Positions 17,521-26,772 of a stretch of 64,000 bases of DNA are shown in pieces. Within the stretch, counting starts at the first letter, position 1; each line of letters begins with the position of its first letter. Origin of the DNA: Verrucomicrobiota bacterium. Its GTDB lineage: Bacteria; Verrucomicrobiota; Verrucomicrobiia; Chthoniobacterales; UBA10450. The stretch is taken from positions 1 through 64,000 of the forward strand of contig QHPD01000100.1 of NCBI GenBank assembly GCA_003218975.1, written 5' to 3'. The notes beneath the pieces were generated by a model. The model worked only from the letters and a program-made list of their open reading frames with translations. It was not told where the DNA came from and made no database searches. Made by a program: the position numbers and the translations under genes.

Positions 17521-17595
17521 CGAGGGACCTCACGATCGAAGTTTGAATCACGCAAATTGACTGGCGTACTCAATCAGCTTGTGTGAGGTCCTTCG
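17521..17595. repeat. Inverted repeat between convergent genes
   Basis: cgagggacctcac (17521-17533) pairs with gtgaggtccttcg (17583-17595), 12 of 13. It sits in the 167-base gap between the exported Cys/His gene and lhr, where no gene is seen. It could act as a bidirectional terminator. Confidence 0.6.
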
Positions 17596-19108
17596 CTCCG
17601 CTCAGGAGACAGATTGCGTGCGAGATCAATATCGAATCGCGCGCCAGGTTTGCGAGCTTACTTGTAATACGGCCGTAACGACGGCCGCAGCTTTCCGATT
17701 TTAAGGGCCGTTTCGATTTGCGTATCCGAGACGGAGTCCTCAGAAAGTCCGCCAGTCGGACGGACTCGTCCCGTGGCGAGTTTGCGAGTCTCGCCTGCCT
17801 CGAGCGCAGCGATCGGCAATCCATCGCGAAACAAAATCCGGTTTGATGTGACCGCAGCAATGCGCGGCCCCGGCGTGAGAATGCCTTGCAAATTCAGTGG
17901 ATCCGCCGCGCTGAGTGTAATCAGTTCGTTCTTTGGCGACGCTTTACGAATGGACCGCAACAAGCCGATGGCCTCGGGCAACGCGAATTGTTCGCCGCTA
18001 ATTCCTCCTACGAAATAACCGCCGCGAATTTCACCGCGGGCTTCCCAGCGCCGGTAAATGCGGCCCAACTCATACCACGTCACGCCAAAAATCTCGCGCT
18101 CGAGCAAACGGCGAAAAACAACGCCATAGCGGCGCAGCAATACCCGCGCAAATTTTTCGATGGCCGGGTCGCGCGCGGAACTTTCCACGCCATTTCCCAA
18201 TGGTTGCGACGTGATCTGCGTTCCGAGCAAAGACCAGCGTCCGGCAAACTCGATGCTAGCGAGACTCGTTTTGCGCCGACGTCTTCCAATGTTCCGGCCA
18301 AACGTGGGCCGTTTGTTTGAGGGAACGAGAAGCGCTCGCAATCCGTCGAAACTGTCCGACGTGACAAAACCGCGCGCGGCGAGCTGAGACAATGCGTCTT
18401 CGACTTGCGACGGCAGCAGACCAGTTCGACGCACGAGTTCGCTGAAGAAAAGGGCGCCACCGGTTGCCAGCTCCTCGAACACCCTTCGCGGCACAACGGA
18501 AAGTTCCACGCTTGAATCTGCTTGAGTCAGATGCAGCCAGTCGTGGAGATTTTCCCGTTGATAAAGCGCGATTGGGCTCGTCCGCAATGGCGCGAATGCA
18601 CGCGCGTTTGGATTTTGTAGTGAGCTCAAACGTCCCCAACCAACACGACCCGAAAAACAAAGACGATCCAGCCATTCCGGATCGTAATCGTTAACACGCG
18701 CGGCGAGGACTGCTGATTCCCAAGCGGTTAGCGGCAGCTCGCATCCGTCAAGTTGCTCGAGAACCGACTGCAAGCCTTCCGGACCTTCCACGCGATGTTC
18801 CAAATCGGCACGCTGCCACGCAAAAAGAAATCGGTAGAAATCCTGCAGTGAAACCGGCTGAATCTCAGCACGCAGGCGGTCGATGGTGAGTCGATGAATT
18901 CGCGCCAACAATCGGCGGTCGCACCATTCCTGCTCGGTTGCGCTCGGGCGAAATTTGCCACGCAAAATAAAACCTTCCGCTTCGAGCGCCAGGAGTGCCG
19001 CGTCAATTTCCGAACGCGATAATCAGGCTCAACGATCGCGTTGGGGTAAATCGCTTGAATCATTGGAAGCCGTTCCGCAGCGATACAGAACGCCCTAGTC
19101 GCGCTAGT

Positions 19109-19198
19109 GTTTTGGAGTGCGCTCCCGACCCATCGGGAGCGCTTTTCGGATTTGCCATCACCGCTCGAAAGCGGCAGAGCGCTGCCGCACTTCAAAAC
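19109..19198. repeat. 90-bp palindromic element in frame inside lhr
   Basis: Outer arms gttttggagtgcg and cgcacttcaaaac match 12 of 13; inner hairpins are ctcccgacccatcgggag and a gcggcagagcgctgccgc. The length is exactly 30 codons, so the lhr frame is kept through it (about residues 960-989). The inserted peptide is not expected in Lhr proteins. Confidence 0.8.
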
Positions 19199-20253
19199 CT
19201 CTCGGTCCTTCGAGTGTTGCGCGGCAAAAACCACACGCGTCGCTCGATTTTCAGCTACGAGCGTTGAGACAAACTGTTCGACGTCTTTGCCATTCGATGT
19301 CCGCTGCACTTCCTCTGGGCTCATCACACCTACCAGCATCAGCGCGTCGTGCAATTCGTCCGCGTTCGCCGCCTCTGGCCAGGCTTCGCGCTGCACTTTC
19401 TCGATTGCCGCTGAATCGAGAATTCCCAAGCCGTCGCTCCCGCTGCGTTCCGAAGCGCGCCTAGTGTAAACCGCTTGCGTGCGGCGTTCCTCCAATGGCG
19501 CATTGTCGAGAAATGCGTAAGGGCGCGCGTTGAGAATTTCCGCAGCAAGCGGCGACGGCTCGGGCAAGTCGCGGGCGATGCACCGAATCTGGCCGTTCTC
19601 GATTTTCCGCAACACTTCTTCTAATCCATCAATGTCCATCGCTTCGGTCAGGCAATCGTGGATCGTTTGTTCCACCAGCGGATGATCCGGAATCTCGCGG
19701 TCACCGACGATGTGTTCGAGACACGCAAGCTGCTCAGGGAAAACCGCAGCCAGAAGATTTTCCGATTCCATGCGTTGGAGCGGCGCGGCGATTTTTGAGC
19801 CGCCACGAAAACGAGGGACTGCGAGTGAACGGGCCGCGTTCCAGCGCCAGCGAATCGTGAACATCGGCGCATCGAGCAAGGCTTGGACGAGCAGGTCGCG
19901 AACCGTTTTAGAATTCAGATAACGAAAAACTTCTTCGAGTGGAAAGGAGTGCTGCGTGCCGAGGGAAATCACGATGGCATCGTCGGTCGCCGCGGCTTGC
20001 AGCTCAAAATTGAAAGAGCGACAAAAACGTTTGCGCAGCGCCAAGCCCCAGGCGCGGTTGATTCGATTGCCGAAAGGCGAGTGAAGCACAAGCTGCATTC
20101 CACCTGATTCATCGAAGAAACGCTCCATCACTAGAGTTTGCTGCGAAGGAATTGTCCCGAGCGATCGATAAGTGTCTGCGAAATACTCACCGACCTGTTC
20201 AGCAGCGTCAGCCGACAACTGCATTTTCTTTGCGAGCCACTCCGCAACGGCAT

Positions 20254-20307
20254 TGGTAGGGACGGGGCGCTGCGCCGCCTGGACATCGCAGCGCGATGTC
20301 CCTACCA
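20254..20307. repeat. 54-bp palindromic element in frame inside lhr
   Basis: Perfect outer arms tggtagggac and gtccctacca enclose a perfect hairpin ggacatcgc-agc-gcgatgtcc and a shorter one around ggcgctgcgcc. It is 18 codons long (about residues 590-607) and adds a peptide reading [17 protein letters not shown] to a helical stretch of Lhr. The outer arms recall the ggtagg intergenic family. Confidence 0.8.
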
Positions 20308-22150
20308 GCTCTTCGATTTGAATGCGCAAATCGGACACAGCTCGCGATAACTCCGATGTGCGCGCAGGCGCTTCACCCAGCCAGAATGGAATTCCGGGCG
20401 GCTGGCCTTTGGCATCCTCCACGCGGACGACACCGGAATTGATGCGTAAGATTCGCCACGATGCGTTGCCGAGCTGAAAAATGTCGCCCGCCAAGCTTTC
20501 GACTGCGAAGTCCTCGTTCACTGTGCCGACGAAAGTTTCCGATGGCTCGAGGACCACCCGGTAATCGGCATTGTCGGGAATCGCGCCACCCGAAGTCAAC
20601 GCAACCAGCCGCGAGCCGCGTCGGCCGCGCAAACGATGATTTACCGCGTCGTGATGAATTAACGCCGCGCGTCGACCGCGCTTCGTGCTGAAACCTTCGG
20701 CGAGCATTTTCACTACGGCGTCGTAGTCTTCGCGTGCGAGATTTCGATACGGCCATGTTGAACGGACAAGCTCAAAGAACTCATTTTCGTCCCAATCCTC
20801 GGTGGACGCGGCTGCGACGATTTGTTGAGCCAACACATCCAGCGCGTTTTCTGGAATGATGAGGCGATCAAGCTCGCCGCGACGGACGCAATGCAATAAC
20901 GCTGCGCATTCGACGAGTTCGTCGCGGCTCAATGGAAAGATCCGGCCCTTCGGCAAGCCTCCACGTTTGTGTTCTGCGCGACCGACACGTTGCAGCAAAG
21001 TGGCGATGGAGCGCGTGGAACCGAGCTGGCAGACGAGCTCGACCGAACCAATATCGATGCCCAACTCCAGGGAAGCCGTGGCAACAAGCGCCTTCAATTC
21101 CCCGCGCTTCAATCGATCTTCCGCATCGAGACGCAGCTTTGCCGAAAGACTTCCATGGTGCGACGTCACTGCGTCCGCCCCAAGCAGTTCGCTGAGATGA
21201 TGTGTCACGCGCTCGGCCATGCGGCGCGTATTCACGAACACTAATGTGGTCCAGTGCGCCTGAATCAACTCTGCGAGACGATGATAGATTTCCTCCCAGA
21301 CTTCATTCGACATTACCGCTTCAAGCGGCGACTTGGGAATTTCGATCGTCAGATCCATTTCGCGACGGTGACCGATGTCGATGATCACGAAGTCTGGATT
21401 GCCAGTGTTGTCCACCGCGCAAGCGCCAACGAGAAAACGTGCAACCTCTTCGATCGGTCTTTGCGTTGCCGACAAACCGATCCGCTGAAGTGACTGCGTT
21501 GTCAGCGCAGCTAAGCGTTCGACGCTCAAGGCAAGGTGCGCCCCACGCCGGTCATCCACGACAGCGTGAATCTCATCCAGAATAAGCGTTCGCACCGTGC
21601 GCAGCATCCGCCGGCCGGATTCGGAAGTGAGCAGCAGATACAGAGACTCGGGCGTGGTAACGAGAATGTGCGGCGGCTTCTTAACGAGCGCCTGCCGTTG
21701 CGCTGCACTAGTATCGCCCGTGCGAACTTCAGCACGCACCTCAATCTCACGCCGTTCGGTCTCGCGCAACAACGCGCGAATCCCCGCCAGCGGCTCCTGC
21801 AGATTTTTGCGAATATCGTTGCTCAACGCCTTGAGCGGCGAGACGTAAACAACGTGCGTTTCATCCGGCAAATCACCCTGCGCCCCTTCGCGAAACAACA
21901 CATCGAGCGAAGCGAGGAACGCCGCTAGCGTCTTGCCTGAACCTGTTGGCGCAGAAATCAGCACGTGCCGGCCGGATTGAATTGCCGGCCAGCCGCGCAC
22001 TTGCGGCTCGGTCGGCGAGCCAAACGTGCGCTCGAACCAACGCGCGATCGCAGGATGAAATCGAAAGGACTGCATGAATGTGAAAGACGGAACGTTAAAT
22101 TTAAGCTGCGACGCGACAAAGAAAAGCAGAGGCGCAACTTGTGATCCCGA

Positions 22151-22169
22151 GCCCAGAAGGCTTTCGGGG
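22151..22169. repeat. Short palindrome, ccccgaaag family
   Basis: gcccagaaggctttcgggg is near-palindromic and recurs at 56261-56279 (inverted, one mismatch). A related form lies at 46061-46078. It is in the lhr-glycosyltransferase spacer. Confidence 0.5.
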
Positions 22170-22215
22170 CGAGCATCTCACAGCCGTAAATCACATCATA
22201 CGAATTTTCGTGTAA

Positions 22216-22971
22216 TTACTCGTGCCGACGAGAGATCCCTCGCATTCGCTCGGGATGAGGGCCCTCTGCACGTAGCGCGATAACTTCGCGCAACATTCGC
22301 AAGCCGTCGTGGAAAAAGCGTACCTTGCTGCCTTCGGTGTGGTTCCAGCGCACAGGAATTTCGCGGAGGCGTAATCCAGCGCGCCGGGCGAGATAGAGCA
22401 ACTCCACATCAAAGGCGAAGCCATTGAGGTGCGCGGCCTCGAGGATCGGGCGGCAAACATCGAGGCGGAACGCTTTAAAACCGCATTGGGTGTCCCAAAA
22501 CGGCAGGCCAGTCGCGACGCGCACGAGCAAGTTGAAAATGCGACCGGCATATTCGCGACGCCACGGTTGCCGGATGCCGATGAGGCTGCGGTTGAGAGCG
22601 CGCGAACCGAATGCAATATCGACGTCACCCTTTGCGACCGGCTCGATCACTTTCGGGATCTCCTCGAGCGGCGTAGAAAGATCAGCATCGAAAAACAGGC
22701 CGATTGGCTTTTGCGCGGCGAGCAATCCTTTGCACACGGCTGCGCCTTTGCCGCGATTTGGAAAATTCTCGAGTAACCGCGCTTTAATCTTCGGTTGACG
22801 GAGAACTCCGCGGGCGTTGGTCCCTGTTTCATCTGTCGATCCATCGTTTACGACGATCAATTCGCTCTCCAGTGCATTAGTAGCAAGATAATCGAGCGTG
22901 AGACGGAGCGTCTCACCGATGCGGGCCGCTTCGTTGAAGCACGGAATGACCACAGAGAAGGGCGGAAGCAT
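22216..22971 (-). CDS. Family 2 glycosyltransferase, dolichyl/polyprenyl-phosphate sugar type
   Basis: The GT-A fold is shown by FSVVIPCFNEAARIGETL, ELIVVNDGSTDETG, the DxD metal motif in GLFFDADLSTPLEEIPK (about residue 94), and DIAFGSRAL followed by WDTQCGFKAFR. That combination points to the DPG/polyprenyl-phosphate glycosyltransferase branch, which loads a sugar onto a lipid carrier at the membrane. It has no transmembrane tail. Its last 20 or so residues (EGPHPERMRGISRRHE) are encoded by a palindromic repeat at 22225-22262, an odd C-terminus that is unlikely to be functional. Confidence 0.88.
   Translation of the reverse strand: MLPPFSVVIPCFNEAARIGETLRLTLDYLATNALESELIVVNDGSTDETGTNARGVLRQPKIKARLLENFPNRGKGAAVCKGLLAAQKPIGLFFDADLSTPLEEIPKVIEPVAKGDVDIAFGSRALNRSLIGIRQPWRREYAGRIFNLLVRVATGLPFWDTQCGFKAFRLDVCRPILEAAHLNGFAFDVELLYLARRAGLRLREIPVRWNHTEGSKVRFFHDGLRMLREVIALRAEGPHPERMRGISRRHE
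22225..22262. repeat. Palindromic repeat encoding the GT2 C-terminus
   Basis: The core gatccctcgcattcgctcgggat with gag/ctc flanks is a recurrent intergenic palindrome type ('gatccctcgc...gctcgggat'). Here it is read through in frame by the glycosyltransferase gene just before its stop. Confidence 0.6.
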
Positions 22972-22977
22972 GAGTAA

Positions 22978-23068
22978 GGTTAAACCGTTGAACCGTTGAA
23001 CCGTTGAAAGGCTGAAGCGGAGCGGAAGCCGTAATGACCGGTTTAACGATTCAACGCTTCAACGATTT
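22978..23068. repeat. Large inverted repeat with ccgttgaa tandem units
   Basis: A run of ccgttgaa repeats (22985-23008) is mirrored by tttaacgattcaacgcttcaacg at 23042-23064, forming a long imperfect hairpin between two minus-strand genes. No coding content. Confidence 0.65.
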
Positions 23069-23074
23069 CACCAG

Positions 23075-24160
23075 CTATTTGTAGATCTCCACGACATATT
23101 CGCCGTTTGGATCGACATAGCCGCGATACATTCCAGCAGTGTTAAACGGCAACGCCATGTTGCCTTCACGATCGATCGCGATCAAACCGCCCGTGCCGCC
23201 GAGCTTTGCCACCTTGTCGAGGACAGCCTGCGCAGCTTCTTTGAGCGACATACCGCGATATTCCATTAGAGTCGAAACGTCGTGCCCGACGGTTGCGCGA
23301 ATGAAATATTCCCCGTCGCCCGTGGCGGACACGGCGCAGGTTGCATTGTTTGCGTACGTTCCGGCGCCAATAACTGGAGAATCCCCTACCCGGCCAGGCC
23401 GCTTGTTTGTCGTGCCGCCGGTTGAGGTCGCGGCCGCGAGATTCCCATTTTTATCCAGCGCAACTGCACCCACCGTTCCATGCCGATCCTGATCAGTTAT
23501 CGGAATCCTTTTGCCGGCCGCGCCGGTCCGATGTTTTTCCATGGCTTTGATTTTCTGCAGTGCGTCCCAGCGCTCTTGCGTGAAAAAATATTTCTGATCG
23601 ACCAGCTCAATGCCGTTTTCCCGGGCGAACGCTTCGGCGCCTTCGCCATCCATCATCACGTGTCCGGATTTTTCCATGACAAGCCGGGCGAGACTGATCG
23701 GATTTTTGACGTGCTTTAAAGCGGCGACAGCACCGGCGCTCAGCGTTTTGCCGTCCATAATGGCCCCGTCCATCTCGTTCGTGCCGGCGCTTGTAAACAC
23801 TGAGCCTTTGCCTGCATTAAAATGCGGATCATCCTCGAGCACGTGCACCGCCGCCTCTGTCGCATCGAGGCTGGCTCCGCCTTGTTTTAGAATCTCGTAG
23901 CCAGCGGCCAGGGCGCGCTCCAGACCGGCGCGGTATTCGCGCTCACGGTCCTGCGTCATTTTGCTGCGCTCGATTGTTCCAGCGCCGCCGTGAATCACGA
24001 GTCCAATTTTCTTTGTTTGCATCTTTAATTGATCTTCCGGCGCTTTCTCCCCTGAAACGGCAGGAGACTGCGCCGATTCCTGGGCAAGCGCGAGTGCCGC
24101 CGCACTAAAGAACACGAAAGCGAAGAAGCAATTGACTCCGAAAACTCTCGCGTGTTTCAC
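23075..24160 (-). CDS. iaaA: Isoaspartyl peptidase/L-asparaginase (Ntn hydrolase), exported
   Basis: A signal peptide (FFAFVFFSAAALALAQ) is followed by a plant-type asparaginase: LVIHGGAGTI, LDATEAAVHVLEDDPHFNAGKGSVF and AIMDG. The autoprocessing site is in DRHGTVGAVALD, where the Thr (about residue 227) becomes the N-terminal nucleophile of the beta chain. Later motifs are GRVGDSPVIGAGTYA and CAVSATGDGE. It cleaves isoaspartyl dipeptides and asparagine, here probably in the periplasm. Length is normal. Confidence 0.95.
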   Translation of the reverse strand: MKHARVFGVNCFFAFVFFSAAALALAQESAQSPAVSGEKAPEDQLKMQTKKIGLVIHGGAGTIERSKMTQDREREYRAGLERALAAGYEILKQGGASLDATEAAVHVLEDDPHFNAGKGSVFTSAGTNEMDGAIMDGKTLSAGAVAALKHVKNPISLARLVMEKSGHVMMDGEGAEAFARENGIELVDQKYFFTQERWDALQKIKAMEKHRTGAAGKRIPITDQDRHGTVGAVALDKNGNLAAATSTGGTTNKRPGRVGDSPVIGAGTYANNATCAVSATGDGEYFIRATVGHDVSTLMEYRGMSLKEAAQAVLDKVAKLGGTGGLIAIDREGNMALPFNTAGMYRGYVDPNGEYVVEIYK

Positions 24161-24200
24161 AGTCCCTTTAAATGTTCTCGCCCGGCGTTAATTGTCGATC

Positions 24201-25055
24201 TCAGCGGTGAGGAATCGGGGCCGGCTGCCCCGCCGGCGGATTGGTGTCGCCACCCAAAATAACCGGCAACCCTTCCTTGCCCGAGCCGATGATCACAACC
24301 TTTGAATTATGGCTGAGTGCAAGCTCTTTGGTCGCCTCGATCCCCTTCCATTTTAGAAGATTGTCGTTAATGCCTTCGGCCACAATTTTTTGAAAACTGG
24401 AGATGCCCTCCGCTTCAATTTTTTTACGTTCGGCCTCCTGTTTTTCTTTCAGCAGCACAAACTGCATCCGGGCCGCTTCCTGCTCCGCGCTCAATTTTTC
24501 CTGAATGGCCTGCTGCAGACGGAGCGGCAATGCGACATCGCGCAGCAGCATGCGCTCGATCACCATCCCCCGCGGCTCTACAGCAGCAATGATATGCTGA
24601 TTGATCTCCGAGCTCATCTTCTCGCGTTCCGGCGAATAAAGTGCTTTCGCCTGGTAAGAACTAGTCACTTCGCGAACGGCGCTTCGCACATTGGGCTTGA
24701 CCAACACCGTCTCGTAATCGCGTCCAATCGTGCGGTAAACATCGGTCGCCTTTGCAGGATCGAGATGGTAAAGGATGCTCACGTCCAAGTGCACGATCAA
24801 ACCTTCGCTGGAAGGTGTATCCATGGTCTCTTTCACCTCGTGGGTTTGCACCGACATGCGATGCACCCTCGCCAGCGGATTAACAAAATGGAGACCCGAA
24901 GGGAGCGCTTCAGGGCGCACCTTGCCGAAAAGATCGAGAACTCCGACGTGTCCGGCGGGAACAACGCGAGCAGAGCGAAGCAGCAATAGGACGAAAACAA
25001 CGAGGATAACGACGAAAAAAGCAGCACGCGGTTTCACGGAAGCGAATGTAAACAA
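24201..25055 (-). CDS. SPFH/prohibitin-family membrane protein
   Basis: One N-terminal transmembrane helix (AAFFVVILVVFVLLLL) precedes the SPFH domain: VPAGHVGVLDLFGKV, LPSGLHFVNPLARVHRMSVQTHEV, and DRDYETVLVKPNVRSAVREV-like positions. A coiled-coil helix (SAEQEAARMQFVLLKEKQEAERKKIEAEG) and a Pro-rich tail follow. Prohibitin-like proteins form large rings in the membrane and modulate proteases or membrane organisation. Start is TTG 25055 or GTG 25037. Divergent from the mla operon by about 100 bases. Confidence 0.9.
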   Translation of the reverse strand: MFTFASVKPRAAFFVVILVVFVLLLLRSARVVPAGHVGVLDLFGKVRPEALPSGLHFVNPLARVHRMSVQTHEVKETMDTPSSEGLIVHLDVSILYHLDPAKATDVYRTIGRDYETVLVKPNVRSAVREVTSSYQAKALYSPEREKMSSEINQHIIAAVEPRGMVIERMLLRDVALPLRLQQAIQEKLSAEQEAARMQFVLLKEKQEAERKKIEAEGISSFQKIVAEGINDNLLKWKGIEATKELALSHNSKVVIIGSGKEGLPVILGGDTNPPAGQPAPIPHR

Positions 25056-25159
25056 TTTGGTGCGGCAATGTCGAAAGCTTTCGCGAGGACATTCGCCGCC
25101 GATTCGTTAAATCGTTAAACTTTGAACTTTTCCGCATGGCGAAGTAAGGCAATTTCTCC

Positions 25160-25987
25160 GTGAACATGGCAAATGCTCGTCAACCGGTAGCGATTGCCCA
25201 GGGGGTCGGCCAGATCGGACGCAATTTTTTGCGCGAAGTAGGCAGCCTCTTCTGGTTCATTGCGCACACGTTTGAGGAAACGCTTGAACGGATTCAGCAG
25301 GGGCGCGTGCCTTTCCGGGCCGCAAGCTTTTTCCGGCACACCGAACGCGCCGGCGTCGATTCGGTGCCGCTGGTCGGACTGGTTTCATTTTTTCTTGGGC
25401 TCACCATGGCGCTCTTGACGGGCTATCAATTGCAGCGTTTCGGCACGGAACGATTGATCCCCGGGCTGGTCGCGATCGGTTTCACGCGCGAGCTCGGCCC
25501 GCTCCTTACCGGCATCATGATGGCGGCGCGCATCGGCGCAGCGTTCACCGCCGAACTCGGCACGATGCAGGTCTCCGAAGAAGTCGAGGCCATCGAGGCA
25601 ATGGGGATCGGACCGCTGCGTTTCCTAGTCGCTCCGCGAATGCTGGCACTTTTTTTTCTGATGCCCTGTTTGTCCACAGTTTCAAATGTCGCCGCCATAT
25701 TTGCGAGCAGCCTGATTTGCAAAGCGTATTTCAGCATCGCCTTCCCCTATTTTCTCGACCTGGTGAAAGACGCTTTGCTCATTCGCGACATCATCACAGG
25801 AATTTTGAAGAGTTTTCTGTTTGGTCTGCTGATCGGCGGGATCGCCTGCTATCGGGGGCTTACCGTTAAAGGCGGCGCCGCCGGCGTCGGTACCGCGACA
25901 ACTTCCAGTGTCGTGACTGCGATCACCGCGGTGATCGGGTTCGATACGCTCTACAACATTGTTTACACCACCTTTTATCCCACGTGA
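25160..25987 (+). CDS. mlaE: MlaE-family ABC transporter permease
   Basis: The 275-aa membrane protein shows the MlaE/YrbE signature: VPLVGLVSFFLGLTMALLTGYQLQ, TRELGPLLTGIMMAARIGAAFTAELGTMQVSEEVEAIEAMG and LFFLMPCLSTVSN, with about five to six membrane spans. It is the permease of a lipid (phospholipid) ABC transporter between inner and outer membrane. It overlaps mlaF by four bases (25984-25987) and heads an mlaE-mlaF-mlaD operon. Confidence 0.93.
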   Translation: MNMANARQPVAIAQGVGQIGRNFLREVGSLFWFIAHTFEETLERIQQGRVPFRAASFFRHTERAGVDSVPLVGLVSFFLGLTMALLTGYQLQRFGTERLIPGLVAIGFTRELGPLLTGIMMAARIGAAFTAELGTMQVSEEVEAIEAMGIGPLRFLVAPRMLALFFLMPCLSTVSNVAAIFASSLICKAYFSIAFPYFLDLVKDALLIRDIITGILKSFLFGLLIGGIACYRGLTVKGGAAGVGTATTSSVVTAITAVIGFDTLYNIVYTTFYPT

Positions 25988-26772
25988 GCCCGCGGACGCA
26001 TATGGTCGAACTGCGTGATGTCTGCATACAGTTCGAGGAAAAGAAAGTGCTCGATGGGTTCACGCTCAACGTCGAACCGGAAGAGCGTCTCGTGATCATG
26101 GGGCAGACAGGCAGCGGCAAGAGTACGATTCTGCGCCTGATCCTGGGAACGCAGCAGCCCACTTCAGGTTCGATTTTCTTCAAACAATTTGAAATCACGC
26201 GGCTTCGCAGGCGAAAATTGCAGCAGGTCCGCCGACACATCGGGATGGTCTATCAATACTCGGCACTACTGAGTTCGCGCAACGTCCGTGACAACGTCGC
26301 GCTGCCACTGGAAGAACTTACTGACAAATCGAGTGCGGAGATCGATAAGATTGTCGATGAAAAACTCGATCTGGTCGGCATGAAAGACGCCAAAGACCTG
26401 CTGCCGGAGGAGCTAAGTGGCGGTATGCGAAAACGCGTGAGCATCGCCCGGTCGCTTGTCCTCGAGCCGGAACTGGTCCTTTTCGATGAGCCTTCGGCCG
26501 GACTCGACCCGGTCATTGCTTCCGTAATCGACGAATTGATTATCAGTCTGAGCGAAAGATCGAATGTGACATCGATTACCGTTACGCACGAAATGGATAG
26601 CGCCTTTCGCGTCGGCACGCGAATGGCTATGTTGTATCAGGGCAAAATCATTGAAGAAGCTAAACCTGAAAAATTCAAACAATCCAAAAATCCCGTGGTC
26701 GCACAGTTCTTGAGCGGGAGCACTGAAGGCCCGATCCTGGAAGACAGCCAAGATGCAATTGCAAAGAAATGA
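25984..26772 (+). CDS. mlaF: MlaF-type ABC transporter ATP-binding protein
   Basis: The Walker A GQTGSGKST, signature LSGGMRKRVSIARSL, Walker B LVLFDEPSAGLDP and H-loop THEMDSA are all present. The first codon is GTG at 25984 (or ATG 26002). It powers the MlaE permease. The C-terminus (SGSTEGPIL) resembles the interface tail of MlaF. Overlaps mlaD by 20 bases. Confidence 0.93.
   Translation: MSPRTHMVELRDVCIQFEEKKVLDGFTLNVEPEERLVIMGQTGSGKSTILRLILGTQQPTSGSIFFKQFEITRLRRRKLQQVRRHIGMVYQYSALLSSRNVRDNVALPLEELTDKSSAEIDKIVDEKLDLVGMKDAKDLLPEELSGGMRKRVSIARSLVLEPELVLFDEPSAGLDPVIASVIDELIISLSERSNVTSITVTHEMDSAFRVGTRMAMLYQGKIIEEAKPEKFKQSKNPVVAQFLSGSTEGPILEDSQDAIAKK

Larger units (their letters stand above)
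17658..22075 (-). pseudogene. lhr: Lhr-family ATP-dependent helicase, one frameshift
   Basis: The N-terminal frame (22075 to 18728) has the helicase motifs [47 protein letters not shown] and [11 protein letters not shown]. Homology in that frame ends after [13 protein letters not shown], and the C-terminal Lhr domain continues in another frame ([15 protein letters not shown]..., to 17658), so a one-base indel lies near 19012-19018. Intact, the product would be about 1470 aa, normal for bacterial Lhr, a 3'-5' DNA/RNA helicase induced in DNA repair. Two palindromic elements sit in frame in the N-terminal frame (20254-20307, 19109-19198). The frameshift could be real decay or a sequence error. 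Confidence 0.88.

Noticed and set aside
18728-18965. Separate gene for the C-terminal Lhr domain starting at 18965
   Set aside because: Homology continues upstream of that Met in the same frame ([17 protein letters not shown]), showing it is one gene with a frameshift.
22978-23068. Possible CRISPR-like tandem (ccgttgaa units)
   Set aside because: Units are 8-9 bases without spacers and form one large hairpin; no cas genes.
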